DNA from: CAZZCU01 sp964652825
Lineage (GTDB): Bacteria; Bdellovibrionota_B; Oligoflexia; Oligoflexales; CAZZCU01
Assembly: GCA_964652825.1 (NCBI GenBank)
Contig: CAZZCU010000025.1
Location: 1-31,727 of the forward strand
DNA length: 31,727 nt
Direction: 5' to 3'
The notes below the pieces were generated by a model. It was not told where the DNA came from. It was given only the letters and a program-made list of their open reading frames with translations, and searched no databases. Shown here one piece after another: positions 16,983-25,179 of the stretch (positions are counted from its first letter, which is position 1; each line of letters starts with the position of its first letter). The position numbers and the translations under genes are program-made.

Positions 16983-18266
16983 GTGCGTCTCTCAAGACTT
17001 ACAACGATCATTGCGCTTAGCATGCTTGTCAGCATTGATCTCCGCGCCCAAGATGCTGCATCAGGCTTGCCGCAGATAGCGCTTATGCCCTGGCGCATCT
17101 TTGCTATCGATAGCGAAGTCGCTGCACACGCGAAAAGCGATCTGCGAGCCGAACGCCAAAAACTCGCCGCCACCTGGCTCTCCCAACCGCAAACGCTGGC
17201 GGATTATCTCGGCGACAACATGAAGCAACCCATTATGCGCCGCCAGATGAGTCAACAGATCATGGTTGGCCAACACCAAGCCAGCAACAATACTACGCGC
17301 TCATTGCTGATCGAACCGATCTGGTGCAGCGTCGGCGATCAATACGTTGTGGCACTGACCGCCGCTGATCTAAAGCTCGATCATTATCTGGCCATCGCAC
17401 ATCGTCGCATTCAGCGCGCACCATGGAACGACAGACGTCAACCCGATGATTTGCGTGCCGGTCTTGCCGCGATGATGCTTGAGCTATCGACGGAGTTGGC
17501 CAGCAAACTCGCGAATCCCACTGACACCGAACGCTCGCCGGAAACGCTGCGCGTGGGTTTACGGCTTGGCCAGGAAACAACGCGGCACGATATCGGCTCC
17601 AGTCTATGTTTAAACCTGCTGCTTGCCGAAACGCTTTACCCGACGACACGTATCATTCATACACTTGGAAACGAAGCTCTCACGCATCTGCGCGATCAAC
17701 TGGCGCCAACGCAACGACCGTTACGTTCTTCGCGCAACATCATCTTAGCCTGGCAACATCAGGCCGGACCGCAGCCGCGACAACCCCTGCGGCTGCCGTT
17801 TACTTACCAACTGCAACTGCGCTTCAATGAAAGCGTCTTTGGCTCGCCGCTGGGATCACAACAACTCCAGGCCGCCGTACAGATCGCCGCCACCGACAAG
17901 CAGCTGCGCCTGACACCGCCACCAACAATCCACGACTTCCTGACGCGACAGAGCCAGGCACTGGCGCCGCAAGACTTACCGCAAGTCGCTAAAATTCGCG
18001 GCGCCTGGGTCTATCTGGATCGCGGCCGCGCCTGGGGTCTCAACATGAACGATCGCTTGATCTCCAACGACGGCAACGGACCTATTTACGGCCACGTGGT
18101 CGGCTTCTACGGTCCTGATTTAAAAATCAAATCGCCGCGCGGTTTTGCCGTCGACGAGGGTGCCATTGTGTTTATTCGTAAAGGCCAACGTCTGACCGCC
18201 GCCGGCCAAAACTTTGCTTTTGATCCGCAAACCTATCCAACTCCCTGGCCCCCGCGCGCCAAATAA
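16983..18266 (+). CDS. Secreted unknown protein (427 aa)
   Basis: Not recognised. GTG at 16983 with GGAG upstream starts a signal peptide of ~22 residues (core TIIALSMLVSI, cleavage after LRA). The mature region has a helical part with many Gln/Arg residues, a proline-rich middle, and a C-terminal segment of about 75 residues (VAKIRGAWVYLDRGRAWGLNMNDRLI...) that looks like a small beta-barrel of the kind found at the end of surface- or flagellum-assembly proteins such as FlgT; that likeness is weak inference. No flagellar genes are near. Only two cysteines (IWCS and SLCLN). Periplasmic or outer-surface location is likely. Confidence 0.68.
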   Translation: MRLSRLTTIIALSMLVSIDLRAQDAASGLPQIALMPWRIFAIDSEVAAHAKSDLRAERQKLAATWLSQPQTLADYLGDNMKQPIMRRQMSQQIMVGQHQASNNTTRSLLIEPIWCSVGDQYVVALTAADLKLDHYLAIAHRRIQRAPWNDRRQPDDLRAGLAAMMLELSTELASKLANPTDTERSPETLRVGLRLGQETTRHDIGSSLCLNLLLAETLYPTTRIIHTLGNEALTHLRDQLAPTQRPLRSSRNIILAWQHQAGPQPRQPLRLPFTYQLQLRFNESVFGSPLGSQQLQAAVQIAATDKQLRLTPPPTIHDFLTRQSQALAPQDLPQVAKIRGAWVYLDRGRAWGLNMNDRLISNDGNGPIYGHVVGFYGPDLKIKSPRGFAVDEGAIVFIRKGQRLTAAGQNFAFDPQTYPTPWPPRAK

Positions 18267-18342
18267 TTGCTACACTAAACACTATTCAGTATCGTGATGG
18301 CGGATAGCATTGCCCAGCCACCACCAGCAAGCGGAGAGTTTC

Positions 18343-18687
18343 ATGATGGATACTTCGACCTCAGCTGCGATGCAGCCAGTATGTTTTCGGGTGACGGCGA
18401 TCGCCAGCGAAGCAAAAATCGCCGATGACTTTGTCGGCTGGATGCGCCGCGAACACGGACCTGATTTGCTCAAGCAGGACGGCTGTCAGGAATACCGGGT
18501 GTTGCGTCTCAATACCGCAACCGTCATCTGCGAATATGTGTTCTCCACACGCAACCAGCTGGATTACTACGTAGAACATCACGCGCCGGCATTACGCGCG
18601 CGCGGACGCGAACTATTCCCCGAGCGAGTGATGACATTTGAACGCGAGGTTTTGCCCATCGAAGCCATGGATAAACGCGACGCATGA
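18343..18687 (+). CDS. DUF4286-like small protein
   Basis: 114 residues starting at ATG 18343 (or 18346), with GGAG six or nine bases upstream. The pattern VGWMRREHGPDLLKQDG, then YRVLRLNTATVICEYVFSTR and LDYYVEHHAPALRARGRELF is what I know from DUF4286 proteins, which have a ferredoxin-like dimeric alpha/beta barrel fold; biochemical role unknown. The stop codon overlaps the start of the epimerase gene as ATGA, so translation is probably coupled. Confidence 0.72.
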   Translation: MMDTSTSAAMQPVCFRVTAIASEAKIADDFVGWMRREHGPDLLKQDGCQEYRVLRLNTATVICEYVFSTRNQLDYYVEHHAPALRARGRELFPERVMTFEREVLPIEAMDKRDA

Positions 18688-19595
18688 GCGACATCATCAC
18701 TCTCAACCAGCAACAGGCACAAGCAACCCTTCTTCCCGGACGCGGCGGCTTGTTACACAAGCTGCGGCTTGCCAACGCCAAAGCTGATCACGAGATTTTC
18801 TGGAGCAGCGACGACTTCACCTCAACAGGCAGCGCGTGGCCGCTGGCTGGTTGCCCGATCATGTTTCCGTTTGCAGGACGCGTCTGGAACAACGGCGTAC
18901 TTGGTCGTTATCAGCTTGCTGATCATGAATTCGCGATGGACCTGCACGGCTTTGCCTACCAACACGCCTGGCGGGTCGTGCAACAGACGCACGATCAATG
19001 TACACTCGAATTGCGCGACTCCGAAGCCACGCGTCGGCAATTTCCTTTCGCCTTCATCCTGATGGCGCGCTACGCGCTGACAACGCCATCGACGCTCGCC
19101 ATCGACATTGCAATAACGCATGCGGGTACGTGCGCACCGCTGCCGCGCACGGCACTGATGCCGGTCGCGATGGGGCTGCATCCGTTTTTTCGCGTACCGA
19201 TCCATGCGGATAGCGACTGGCAAGCTTGTACTTTCTCGACCGCCGCGGCAACCCGCATTGACGTCACCGCCGACGGCAACGCCGCCATCACGCGTGCACC
19301 ACGTCCGCAGCCAACCGAAATCCTCACGAACACTGATCTACGCAGCGGCATTCTCAGCGATCTTCGTTCCCCGACCTGCACGCTTGCCGATCCCGCCGGC
19401 ACCAGCATCGAACTAAGCTGGTCACCAAGCAGTGAACTCGTCAAAAATATCGTGCTGTGGTCCAACCCCGAGGCCGGCTACTTCTGTATGGAACCATGGT
19501 TGGGATTGCCGGATGCACCGCAGCGAACGGAGACAAAAAAAATAGCCGCGGGTGATACCCTGCGGCTACATGTTACGATTCATTTACTTGCTTGA
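18684..19595 (+). CDS. Aldose 1-epimerase family protein
   Basis: A galactose-mutarotase-fold enzyme that interconverts alpha and beta anomers of hexoses or hexose phosphates. The catalytic neighbourhood is present: DLHGFAYQHAW (His), GLHPFFRVP (His) and the terminal MEPWLGLPDAP (catalytic-base Glu). The arginine of PFAGRVWNNG also fits. 303 residues is normal. It cannot be assigned to galactose or to glucose 6-phosphate from sequence alone. Overlaps the DUF4286-like gene by four bases. Its last codons contain the terminator of the opposing gene, so the coding end is constrained by two functions. Confidence 0.88.
   Translation: MSDIITLNQQQAQATLLPGRGGLLHKLRLANAKADHEIFWSSDDFTSTGSAWPLAGCPIMFPFAGRVWNNGVLGRYQLADHEFAMDLHGFAYQHAWRVVQQTHDQCTLELRDSEATRRQFPFAFILMARYALTTPSTLAIDIAITHAGTCAPLPRTALMPVAMGLHPFFRVPIHADSDWQACTFSTAAATRIDVTADGNAAITRAPRPQPTEILTNTDLRSGILSDLRSPTCTLADPAGTSIELSWSPSSELVKNIVLWSNPEAGYFCMEPWLGLPDAPQRTETKKIAAGDTLRLHVTIHLLA
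19535..19568 (-). terminator. Rho-independent terminator of the long-tailed barrel gene, inside epimerase CDS
   Basis: Read on the minus strand: stem TAGCCGC/GCGGCTA extended by GGGT/ACCC with one bulged base, loop of three, followed by eight T (19542-19535). It lies 52 bases past the stop codon of the minus-strand gene at 19620 and wholly inside the coding sequence of the plus-strand epimerase gene (its codons for ETKKIAAGDTLRLH). Confidence 0.85.
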
Positions 19596-19619
19596 GTTAA
19601 AAACTAAACGCGTTACGTT

Positions 19620-21083
19620 TTACTCGCGCTCTTCCAAGCCTTCCCAACGCAAATCATCATCAGAGATGTCGCGGATATTTTGCTTCACATCCTGCTGTAC
19701 TTCTTCGCGCAAGCGACGCAATTCTTCGGCTTGTGCAGAGCGTGCGGCGCGACCTTGGGCGCGACGATCTCGCAACTCAGCTTCTTGGCGGGCTTTTTCC
19801 GCGGCTTCCTGCTTGGCTTCGGCGTCTTTGATTTGACGTAACTCGTTTTCGACACGAACGTCTTCGCTCAAAGGACTTTGCTTCTGACGTTCTTGTTCGC
19901 GACGAATACTCTCGCGCACGGCTTTAAAATCGTCGGTCTCGCCAAACTGCTTGTCAAAATCATCATAAGGATCAATCAATGCACCGTCGAAATCATAAAT
20001 ACCATTGGGGTCTTTTGTGGGCACCGGTGCTGCTGTGTCATCGTCCGTAGTCGACGCGCCATGATCTTTTCTCGCATTGGCGATTTTACGGCGTCCCGCG
20101 ACACCACGCGGCTGTTCACCAAACACATAAGCCAGGCTAATACCGACGTGACGATCGCCTTGACCCAAGCCAGCGCCTTTGATTTTTTGACCACCAAATG
20201 CCGCCAGCGACAAAGTATCGATATCCATCACCAAACCAGCCTGCATCTCGCCGGCTTCGATAGGCTCGTAAGTTTTCTTGCCACCGTCGTTTGGTGTCTC
20301 AGCGGCAGCAACCATAATGCGGCGACCTTGCGCGCCGGCCATCACGCCAAAACCACGCATGATATAAGCTTTGGCCGCGGCCTGTGCCACTAATTCATTA
20401 CGTAAGCTCAGATCACCGAGAACTTCGGGATTGCGGTAGCGATAACCGATATTGAGATCAACAGAGCCGAGGCGGCGTTTTTGCCAACCGGCTAAAATCA
20501 TCCAACCACCTTTAACGGTACTGGAACGAGAAAGAGAACCAGCTGCCGCATCACCGGCTCCGGATTCAAGAAAGGGTGCCAGAGACAAATTGATGCCGCG
20601 GTGCGAAAATACCGATAACTTGGTCATCACGGTGGCACCGGCAAAACCGCTGGCATTTTCCTGATTCACAGCCGCGCGATAAGGTTCGTTAAGATTTTCC
20701 TGCGTGCCATGCACACCCAGATGCAAACTCAAGATATCGGATAAACCAAAAGCGAAAAGCGCGCTAACTTGATTGATCTGTTCGGCGATAACATCTTGCT
20801 GGCTGTCTTTGAGAACGCGATTCGGGACCGGTGATTGCGCCGAATGAACACCTAAACCAACCGCCATACCGCCGGAGCTAAGCGTCTTGGCGGGAACCAC
20901 ACTACCCGTAGCCTGCGCATCCAGACCGTTCACCGGCCGAATATCCGCGGCAAACACATCGGCGGCGACAAGCAATAAAACGCCGATCGCCAAAGCCAGG
21001 ATAATTTTGTTGATCAGATTGATAAGAACAAACTGAAATGTCACCCGATGATGATCAGGCAATAAATTGATCCGATACCGCAT
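19620..21083 (-). CDS. Outer-membrane beta-barrel-like protein with 166-residue charged tail
   Basis: Not recognised as a known family. Start ATG 21083 has AGAGG upstream; 487 residues. A long signal peptide (~45 residues, ending VFA-ADIRP) is followed by a beta-rich, glycine-rich region to about residue 321 that has the alternating pattern of an outer-membrane barrel and ends in GISLAYVF, a good C-terminal beta-signal. Beyond it comes a tail of ~166 residues: a basic linker, an acidic aspartate-rich segment (YDDFDKQFGETDDF) and a long Glu/Arg/Gln/Ala coiled coil (about 388-472). A tail after the beta-signal is unusual. A very good sigma-54 box lies at 21189-21205, and a terminator at 19535-19568. 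Confidence 0.8.
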   Translation of the reverse strand: MRYRINLLPDHHRVTFQFVLINLINKIILALAIGVLLLVAADVFAADIRPVNGLDAQATGSVVPAKTLSSGGMAVGLGVHSAQSPVPNRVLKDSQQDVIAEQINQVSALFAFGLSDILSLHLGVHGTQENLNEPYRAAVNQENASGFAGATVMTKLSVFSHRGINLSLAPFLESGAGDAAAGSLSRSSTVKGGWMILAGWQKRRLGSVDLNIGYRYRNPEVLGDLSLRNELVAQAAAKAYIMRGFGVMAGAQGRRIMVAAAETPNDGGKKTYEPIEAGEMQAGLVMDIDTLSLAAFGGQKIKGAGLGQGDRHVGISLAYVFGEQPRGVAGRRKIANARKDHGASTTDDDTAAPVPTKDPNGIYDFDGALIDPYDDFDKQFGETDDFKAVRESIRREQERQKQSPLSEDVRVENELRQIKDAEAKQEAAEKARQEAELRDRRAQGRAARSAQAEELRRLREEVQQDVKQNIRDISDDDLRWEGLEERE

Positions 21084-21188
21084 AACAACCAACCTCTTCC
21101 GCGACAACAACCACAAGACCAAGCAGAACAACCAAGATAAAAGACGAATACACGTCGAGTGCTCACGCGACCCAACTGCCGCAGCTTG

Positions 21189-21205
21189 TGCAAGTGTAAG
21201 GCCAG
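21189..21205 (-). promoter_or_regulatory. Sigma-54 (-24/-12) promoter for the barrel gene
   Basis: On the minus strand the sequence is CTGGCCTTACACTTGCA: CTGGC, a spacing of ten between GG and GC, then TTGCA. It matches the RpoN consensus YTGGCACGRNNNTTGCW at all positions except three in the middle of the -24 box. The start of transcription would be near 21178, leaving a leader of about 95 bases. An enhancer-binding activator would be required; none is in the window. Confidence 0.6.
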
Positions 21206-21287
21206 AACCAACCCAGGAATAACTTGTTGTTTTTATTGAATATTATAGGAGTGAAGGCGGTAGCGGTACCGCTAGCAAACAGCGAAA

Positions 21288-21446
21288 GTGTCTAAAATTT
21301 TGACAGTGAGATAGGTAAGTCCCAAGAAAGCAACTCAAATCGCAAAGAAGATCGGATATTCAGAAACCGTGCTCGTGGAGTTGGTTATCAATGAGCAGTT
21401 ATCATCTGAAGGACTAAAATTGAAAGTTAAGGCAGAGGTTGCATAA
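21288..21446 (+). pseudogene. Possible antitoxin-like remnant with in-frame TAG
   Basis: This lies in the 372-base stretch without an intact gene (21084-21455). Read from GTG 21288 the frame gives VSKILTVR, one TAG at 21312-21314, then VSPKKATQIAKKIGYSETVLV and on to TAA at 21446 (52 codons). The beginning resembles small ribbon-helix-helix antitoxins, and the lysine-rich AT-rich codon use differs from neighbours. No toxin gene is adjacent. It may be a decayed antitoxin or chance; without a homologue I cannot decide. Confidence 0.3.
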
Positions 21447-21455
21447 CTATACTAT

Positions 21456-21764
21456 CTAACCAGCTTCGTCGTAAGTGGTCGAACGGCTTTCGTCGTCTTC
21501 CGAAGTCTCGGCGTGCTGCGCACTAACATGATTACTATCGGCATCGTTATTGCTCTTGGGCTGATCGTCAATAAAACGCATGGCAACGCCCACCTCGTTC
21601 CATTCCTTGGCGCGCCGCCAGGTCAGCAGGATCACAAAACTGACCGCCACCAGTAATAATAGCGCCAAAGGCAATACGACCGTGGTCAGTATTCCACCTT
21701 CGGCAATGACAATGGCGATCTGATCGTAGGGAAGCTTATCTTGATATGTCGTTGAGGGTTCCAT
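21456..21764 (-). CDS. Small single-span membrane protein with acidic tail
   Basis: Not recognised. ATG 21764 is chosen for AAAGGTAGG upstream, giving 102 residues. One strong membrane helix at about 26-47 (VVLPLALLLLVAVSFVILL) is followed by positive residues (WRRAK), so the N-terminus is outside and the C-terminal half, an acidic low-complexity tail (HAETSEDDESRSTTYDEAG), is cytosolic. It follows the aminopeptidase gene by 64 bases on the same strand. The sequence is too short for assignment. Confidence 0.6.
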   Translation of the reverse strand: MEPSTTYQDKLPYDQIAIVIAEGGILTTVVLPLALLLLVAVSFVILLTWRRAKEWNEVGVAMRFIDDQPKSNNDADSNHVSAQHAETSEDDESRSTTYDEAG

Positions 21765-21828
21765 AAAACCTACCTTTGCTAAAAGCCAGGAGGTGCATGG
21801 GGGGTGCAACCCGCTTTTCAATTCATCG

Positions 21829-23427
21829 TCAATTGAACGCGGATTCTTTAATAAAAGCTGTAAGTGCCTGAACTCCCTGGCCGGTTGCGCCTACTTCCCG
21901 ATAACCTCCTTGCGGCATATCAGTCCAGCCATAGATATCCAGATGCAACCAGGGTTTATCCTGCACAAAACGCTTTAAAAACAAGGCGGCCGTGATGGCG
22001 CCCCCATAACCAGAACTAGCGGCGTTGACCATATCAGCAGCGTTGGAATTCAGCTCACGATTATACTCTTCCACTAACGGCATGCGCCACATGCGCTCTC
22101 CGTATAGTTGCGCGGCGCTCAAGAAATTATCAGCCAGTTTATCATCATTGGCAAACAAGCCGGGAATATCAGCACCCAGCCCCACCTTGATAGCACCAGT
22201 CAAAGTCGCGACATCAATCACACCACGCAAGGTCGTCGCATCGCTGTTCTCAATCGCCAACGTCAAGGCATCAGCCATAACCAGGCGTCCTTCGGCATCG
22301 GTATTATGAATTTCCACCGTCTGACCGGAACGCGACACTAAAACATCGCTGGGATGAAACGCCGCCGCATCAATAGCATTCTCAGCCAGTGATAAATAAA
22401 AATCACAAGCCACTGGGCAATTGCTCTGCACCAGCGCCCACAGCGTACCAACCAAAGTCGCGGAACCCGCCATGTCTTTTTTCATCAGTCGCATACCCGC
22501 CGCCGACTTAATATCAAGCCCGCCGGAATCAAAGGTCACGCCTTTGCCGACCACGGCCCATTGCGGTGCGTTCTTTTTACCGGCGCCAGCGGACTTTGGG
22601 CGATAGGACAAGCGCACCAGTTGCGGACCATGTTTGGCACCGCCGCCAACACCGAGCAGTAAACCCATGTTTTCCGCCGCCAGTTTTTTGCCGTCCCAGA
22701 TCGCGACATCCACCGTCGGTGTTGCCGCGAATAACGCCGCTACCGATGCCGCATAAGACTGCGGCTGCAACTCCGCGGGCGGCAGATTAGTGAGCTGACG
22801 CGCGATATTAATCGCCAAACCGATTTGTGCCGCGGCAGCGATCATTTGTGCTTCGGCGCCGGAAAAATTCAGGCGCGGCAAACTACGAGGTTTTCGCTCA
22901 CCCAGTACACGCGTGCTTTTGAAGCTGTAAGCTCCGAGTTCAAGGCCAACCACGGCTCCTTGGATTTGCTCCGGTGTGCAATCAACGCATTCGACAGTGA
23001 CGGCCATCAGGGTCAAAGCCTCCCAGGCGGCGACCAAGGCACCCACCAGATCGCGGGCACGCGCGTAAGGACTTTGCGTCAACAGCCCATGATGAGAATC
23101 CTGACCATTGGCACGATCACGCGGCGTCACCAGCCACAGCGGCCCGTTGGTGCCGGTAAATAACACGGACTCATCGCAACGCTCACCAAGCGCTTGAAAA
23201 CGCTGTAACTGCCAATCCGGGACCTCACCTGCAAGCGAGTCCAGATATTTTGCCAGCTTCGCGCGTTTGCCGAGCACGACCAGTCGCCCTTTAGGCCCTT
23301 CAGCAGTAGTGCTGCCGCTTTGAGCTGATTCCACCCAAGGCATGAGGGAGAGACCCCAGAAGTCAGCGTGATTTTTGCCGGTTGTTTTCTTGGAGTTTTT
23401 CGTATTTGCTTGCGGCTTTTTCGCCAT
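21829..23427 (-). CDS. Leucyl aminopeptidase (M17 family)
   Basis: A two-metal cytosolic aminopeptidase that releases N-terminal residues from peptides. The metal- and substrate-binding stretches are intact: VGKGVTFDSGGLDIKSAAGM, MKKDMAGSA and the signature NTDAEGRLVMADAL. Start ATG 23427 is preferred because AAAGGA is at proper distance; ATG 23433 is too close. 532 residues; the N-terminal ~190 residues are the poorly conserved regulatory domain, beginning with a Lys/Asn/Gln-rich stretch. The family hexamer is soluble. The small membrane protein downstream may share its transcript. Confidence 0.93.
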   Translation of the reverse strand: MAKKPQANTKNSKKTTGKNHADFWGLSLMPWVESAQSGSTTAEGPKGRLVVLGKRAKLAKYLDSLAGEVPDWQLQRFQALGERCDESVLFTGTNGPLWLVTPRDRANGQDSHHGLLTQSPYARARDLVGALVAAWEALTLMAVTVECVDCTPEQIQGAVVGLELGAYSFKSTRVLGERKPRSLPRLNFSGAEAQMIAAAAQIGLAINIARQLTNLPPAELQPQSYAASVAALFAATPTVDVAIWDGKKLAAENMGLLLGVGGGAKHGPQLVRLSYRPKSAGAGKKNAPQWAVVGKGVTFDSGGLDIKSAAGMRLMKKDMAGSATLVGTLWALVQSNCPVACDFYLSLAENAIDAAAFHPSDVLVSRSGQTVEIHNTDAEGRLVMADALTLAIENSDATTLRGVIDVATLTGAIKVGLGADIPGLFANDDKLADNFLSAAQLYGERMWRMPLVEEYNRELNSNAADMVNAASSGYGGAITAALFLKRFVQDKPWLHLDIYGWTDMPQGGYREVGATGQGVQALTAFIKESAFN

Positions 23428-23535
23428 ATACATATATCCTTTGCTCTGTTGTCTTGGGAGTTTATATTAAAAGCTGCCGCGTCATGAATGCAAGCCGTTC
23501 CGGTAGTTAGCACGAGAAATGTGGAGCTGTTCGTA

Positions 23536-23817
23536 ATGCCTAAAGTAACGATTACCACCGATAGCAAAACCATCGACGTTGCCGATGGCTATGCTTTGAT
23601 TGATTTGAGCGAAGAACACGACACCTCCATTCTGTTTGGCTGTCGTGATGGCGCTTGTGGCGCCTGCATGGTGAAAGTATTGGAGGGCGCGCAAAATCTC
23701 AGCCCGATGCAAGAAGACGAAAAGGATTTTTTGGAAACCATGGCAGCCGAGCCGCACGAACGCCTCGCTTGCCAATGCAAAGTCTTCGGCGATGTCACCC
23801 TTGAAGTCGCGGACTAG
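23536..23817 (+). CDS. 2Fe-2S ferredoxin
   Basis: A 93-residue plant-type [2Fe-2S] ferredoxin. Cluster ligands are Cys36, Cys41, Cys44 (GCRDGACGACMV) and Cys79 (RLACQCKV). The start ATG 23536 has GGAG ten bases upstream. It shares 26 bases with nth, so translation is coupled. The redox partner is unknown. Co-expression with Fe-S-containing endonuclease III is suggestive, but there is no evidence that it serves cluster repair. Confidence 0.9.
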   Translation: MPKVTITTDSKTIDVADGYALIDLSEEHDTSILFGCRDGACGACMVKVLEGAQNLSPMQEDEKDFLETMAAEPHERLACQCKVFGDVTLEVAD

Positions 23818-24487
23818 TCAGCGACGCCAGGCTCCCGTTGTCGCCACACTGGAACAATTAAAACGCGCCAACCCCGATCCACGCTGCGAGCTTTATTACG
23901 AAACACCCTACCAGCTTCTGGTCTCGGTCATCCTATCGGCACAAGCCACCGACAAGCAGGTCAACAAATGCATGGCGCCGCTGTATCGCGCCGGCTTTGG
24001 CATCAACGACGTGCTGGATCACAACGAGGCAGCGCTCCTGAGCAAAATCCGCACGATCGGACTGGCGCCAACCAAAGCCAAAAATATCATGCGCATGAGT
24101 CAGCTCTTGCGCGAACGCCACGCCGATGCCGTCCCCGCTACACGCGCGGAATTGGAAGCATTGCCCGGCGTCGGACGCAAAACCGCCAATGTCATTCTGG
24201 GGGAACTATATCGTCAACCAACGCTGGCCGTGGATACGCATGTGTTTCGCGTTGCCTATCGCCTCGGCTGGCATCGCGAAAAAACCCCGGAAAAAGCCGA
24301 GCGCAAATTATTGCAACTGGTCCCAGAGAGTTACTTGCCGACAGCACATCACTGGTTGATCTTATTAGGACGCTATATCTGCAAAGCCGCCCGCCCCGAT
24401 TGCCCGCATTGTCCGGTCAATCACCTTTGTCCCAAAATTGGCGTCAAAACGGTAGCGACACCTGCCAAGGCCCGTGCGGCGAAATAA
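23792..24487 (+). CDS. nth: Endonuclease III
   Basis: A bifunctional DNA glycosylase/AP-lyase that removes oxidised pyrimidines. Helix-hairpin-helix LPGVGRKTA with catalytic Lys130, catalytic Asp148 in VDTHVFRV, and the four [4Fe-4S] cysteines Cys197-x6-Cys204-x2-Cys207-x5-Cys213 are all present. 231 residues; an 18-residue tail rich in Ala/Lys follows the cluster and its end overlaps the maf gene by 44 bases. The first 26 bases overlap the ferredoxin gene. The ATG at 23792 lacks a clear ribosome site, consistent with coupling. Confidence 0.96.
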   Translation: MSPLKSRTSQRRQAPVVATLEQLKRANPDPRCELYYETPYQLLVSVILSAQATDKQVNKCMAPLYRAGFGINDVLDHNEAALLSKIRTIGLAPTKAKNIMRMSQLLRERHADAVPATRAELEALPGVGRKTANVILGELYRQPTLAVDTHVFRVAYRLGWHREKTPEKAERKLLQLVPESYLPTAHHWLILLGRYICKAARPDCPHCPVNHLCPKIGVKTVATPAKARAAK

Positions 24488-25073
24488 GCGGGTCGATACC
24501 AAGGCTGCGTAATTTTGCGAGCAATGGTAGCAGCGGCAAACCGATAATAGTCGATTGCTCGCCACGAATTGCGGCGAACAAATTACTGCCGCGACTTTCG
24601 TAACGGTAGCAGCCCACACAACCTTGCCACTCACCCGTGGCGACATAGGCGGTAATATCGGCGTCGCGCAAATCACGCAGGTGCATATCAGCACTAATGC
24701 ACTCATCATTAAAGATGTGCATACGATTGTCATAATGCATCATCAGACAAAACGCCGCATGCAACTGATGCTCGCGCCCGGAAAACTCCCGCAAGCATTG
24801 TGTCGCTTCTTCGGCGCTACCAGCTTTATCGATAACACGGCCGGCAAACTCCAGAACCTGATCAGCACCGATCACCAGTGCCCCATGATTGCTCGCCGCG
24901 ACGTGCTCGGCTTTGGCGCGCGCGCGTGCTCGCGCTACAGTCGGCGGATCAACAGCAACAATCGCCTGCTCATCGATCGCAGCCGACTGCGTGACAAACT
25001 CCAAACCAGTGCTTTGCAACAAAGCCATGCGGTATGGTGATGCGCTCGCTAAAATAATTTTTGAAATTTGCAT
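24444..25073 (-). CDS. Maf-family nucleotide pyrophosphatase
   Basis: Maf proteins hydrolyse non-canonical nucleoside triphosphates to monophosphates. ATG 25073 gives 209 residues starting MQISKIILASASPYR, the usual N-terminal motif; the catalytic Asp71 is in VIGADQVLEF. The frame is open to 25250 but without family-like sequence. The SPYRMALL box lacks the second Arg of the common SPRR/SPWR. The end has ~15 extra residues (PLISPHGPWQVSLPF) beyond the usual Maf end, which are encoded in the 44-base overlap with nth. Substrate class (m7GTP, dTTP/UTP) cannot be given. Confidence 0.88.
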   Translation of the reverse strand: MQISKIILASASPYRMALLQSTGLEFVTQSAAIDEQAIVAVDPPTVARARARAKAEHVAASNHGALVIGADQVLEFAGRVIDKAGSAEEATQCLREFSGREHQLHAAFCLMMHYDNRMHIFNDECISADMHLRDLRDADITAYVATGEWQGCVGCYRYESRGSNLFAAIRGEQSTIIGLPLLPLLAKLRSLGIDPLISPHGPWQVSLPF

Positions 25074-25179
25074 GTCGATAACTCTTGGGTAATGCCACAA
25101 CCTGGCAAACAGCTGGGCAAAACAGTATTTTTCCAATATCTTTAATATGCACTTCTCCAATATAGAGAAACTATCTTTG

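Noticed and set aside
19878..20393. 171-codon plus-strand frame opposite the long-tailed barrel gene
   Set aside because: No start signal, no domain, and the minus-strand gene has promoter, ribosome site and terminator.
25102..25119. Sigma-54-like CTGGCA...GGGCA before the pilin gene
   Set aside because: GG and GC are eleven, not ten, bases apart and TTGC is missing, so it does not meet the RpoN rule although pilin genes are often RpoN-controlled.
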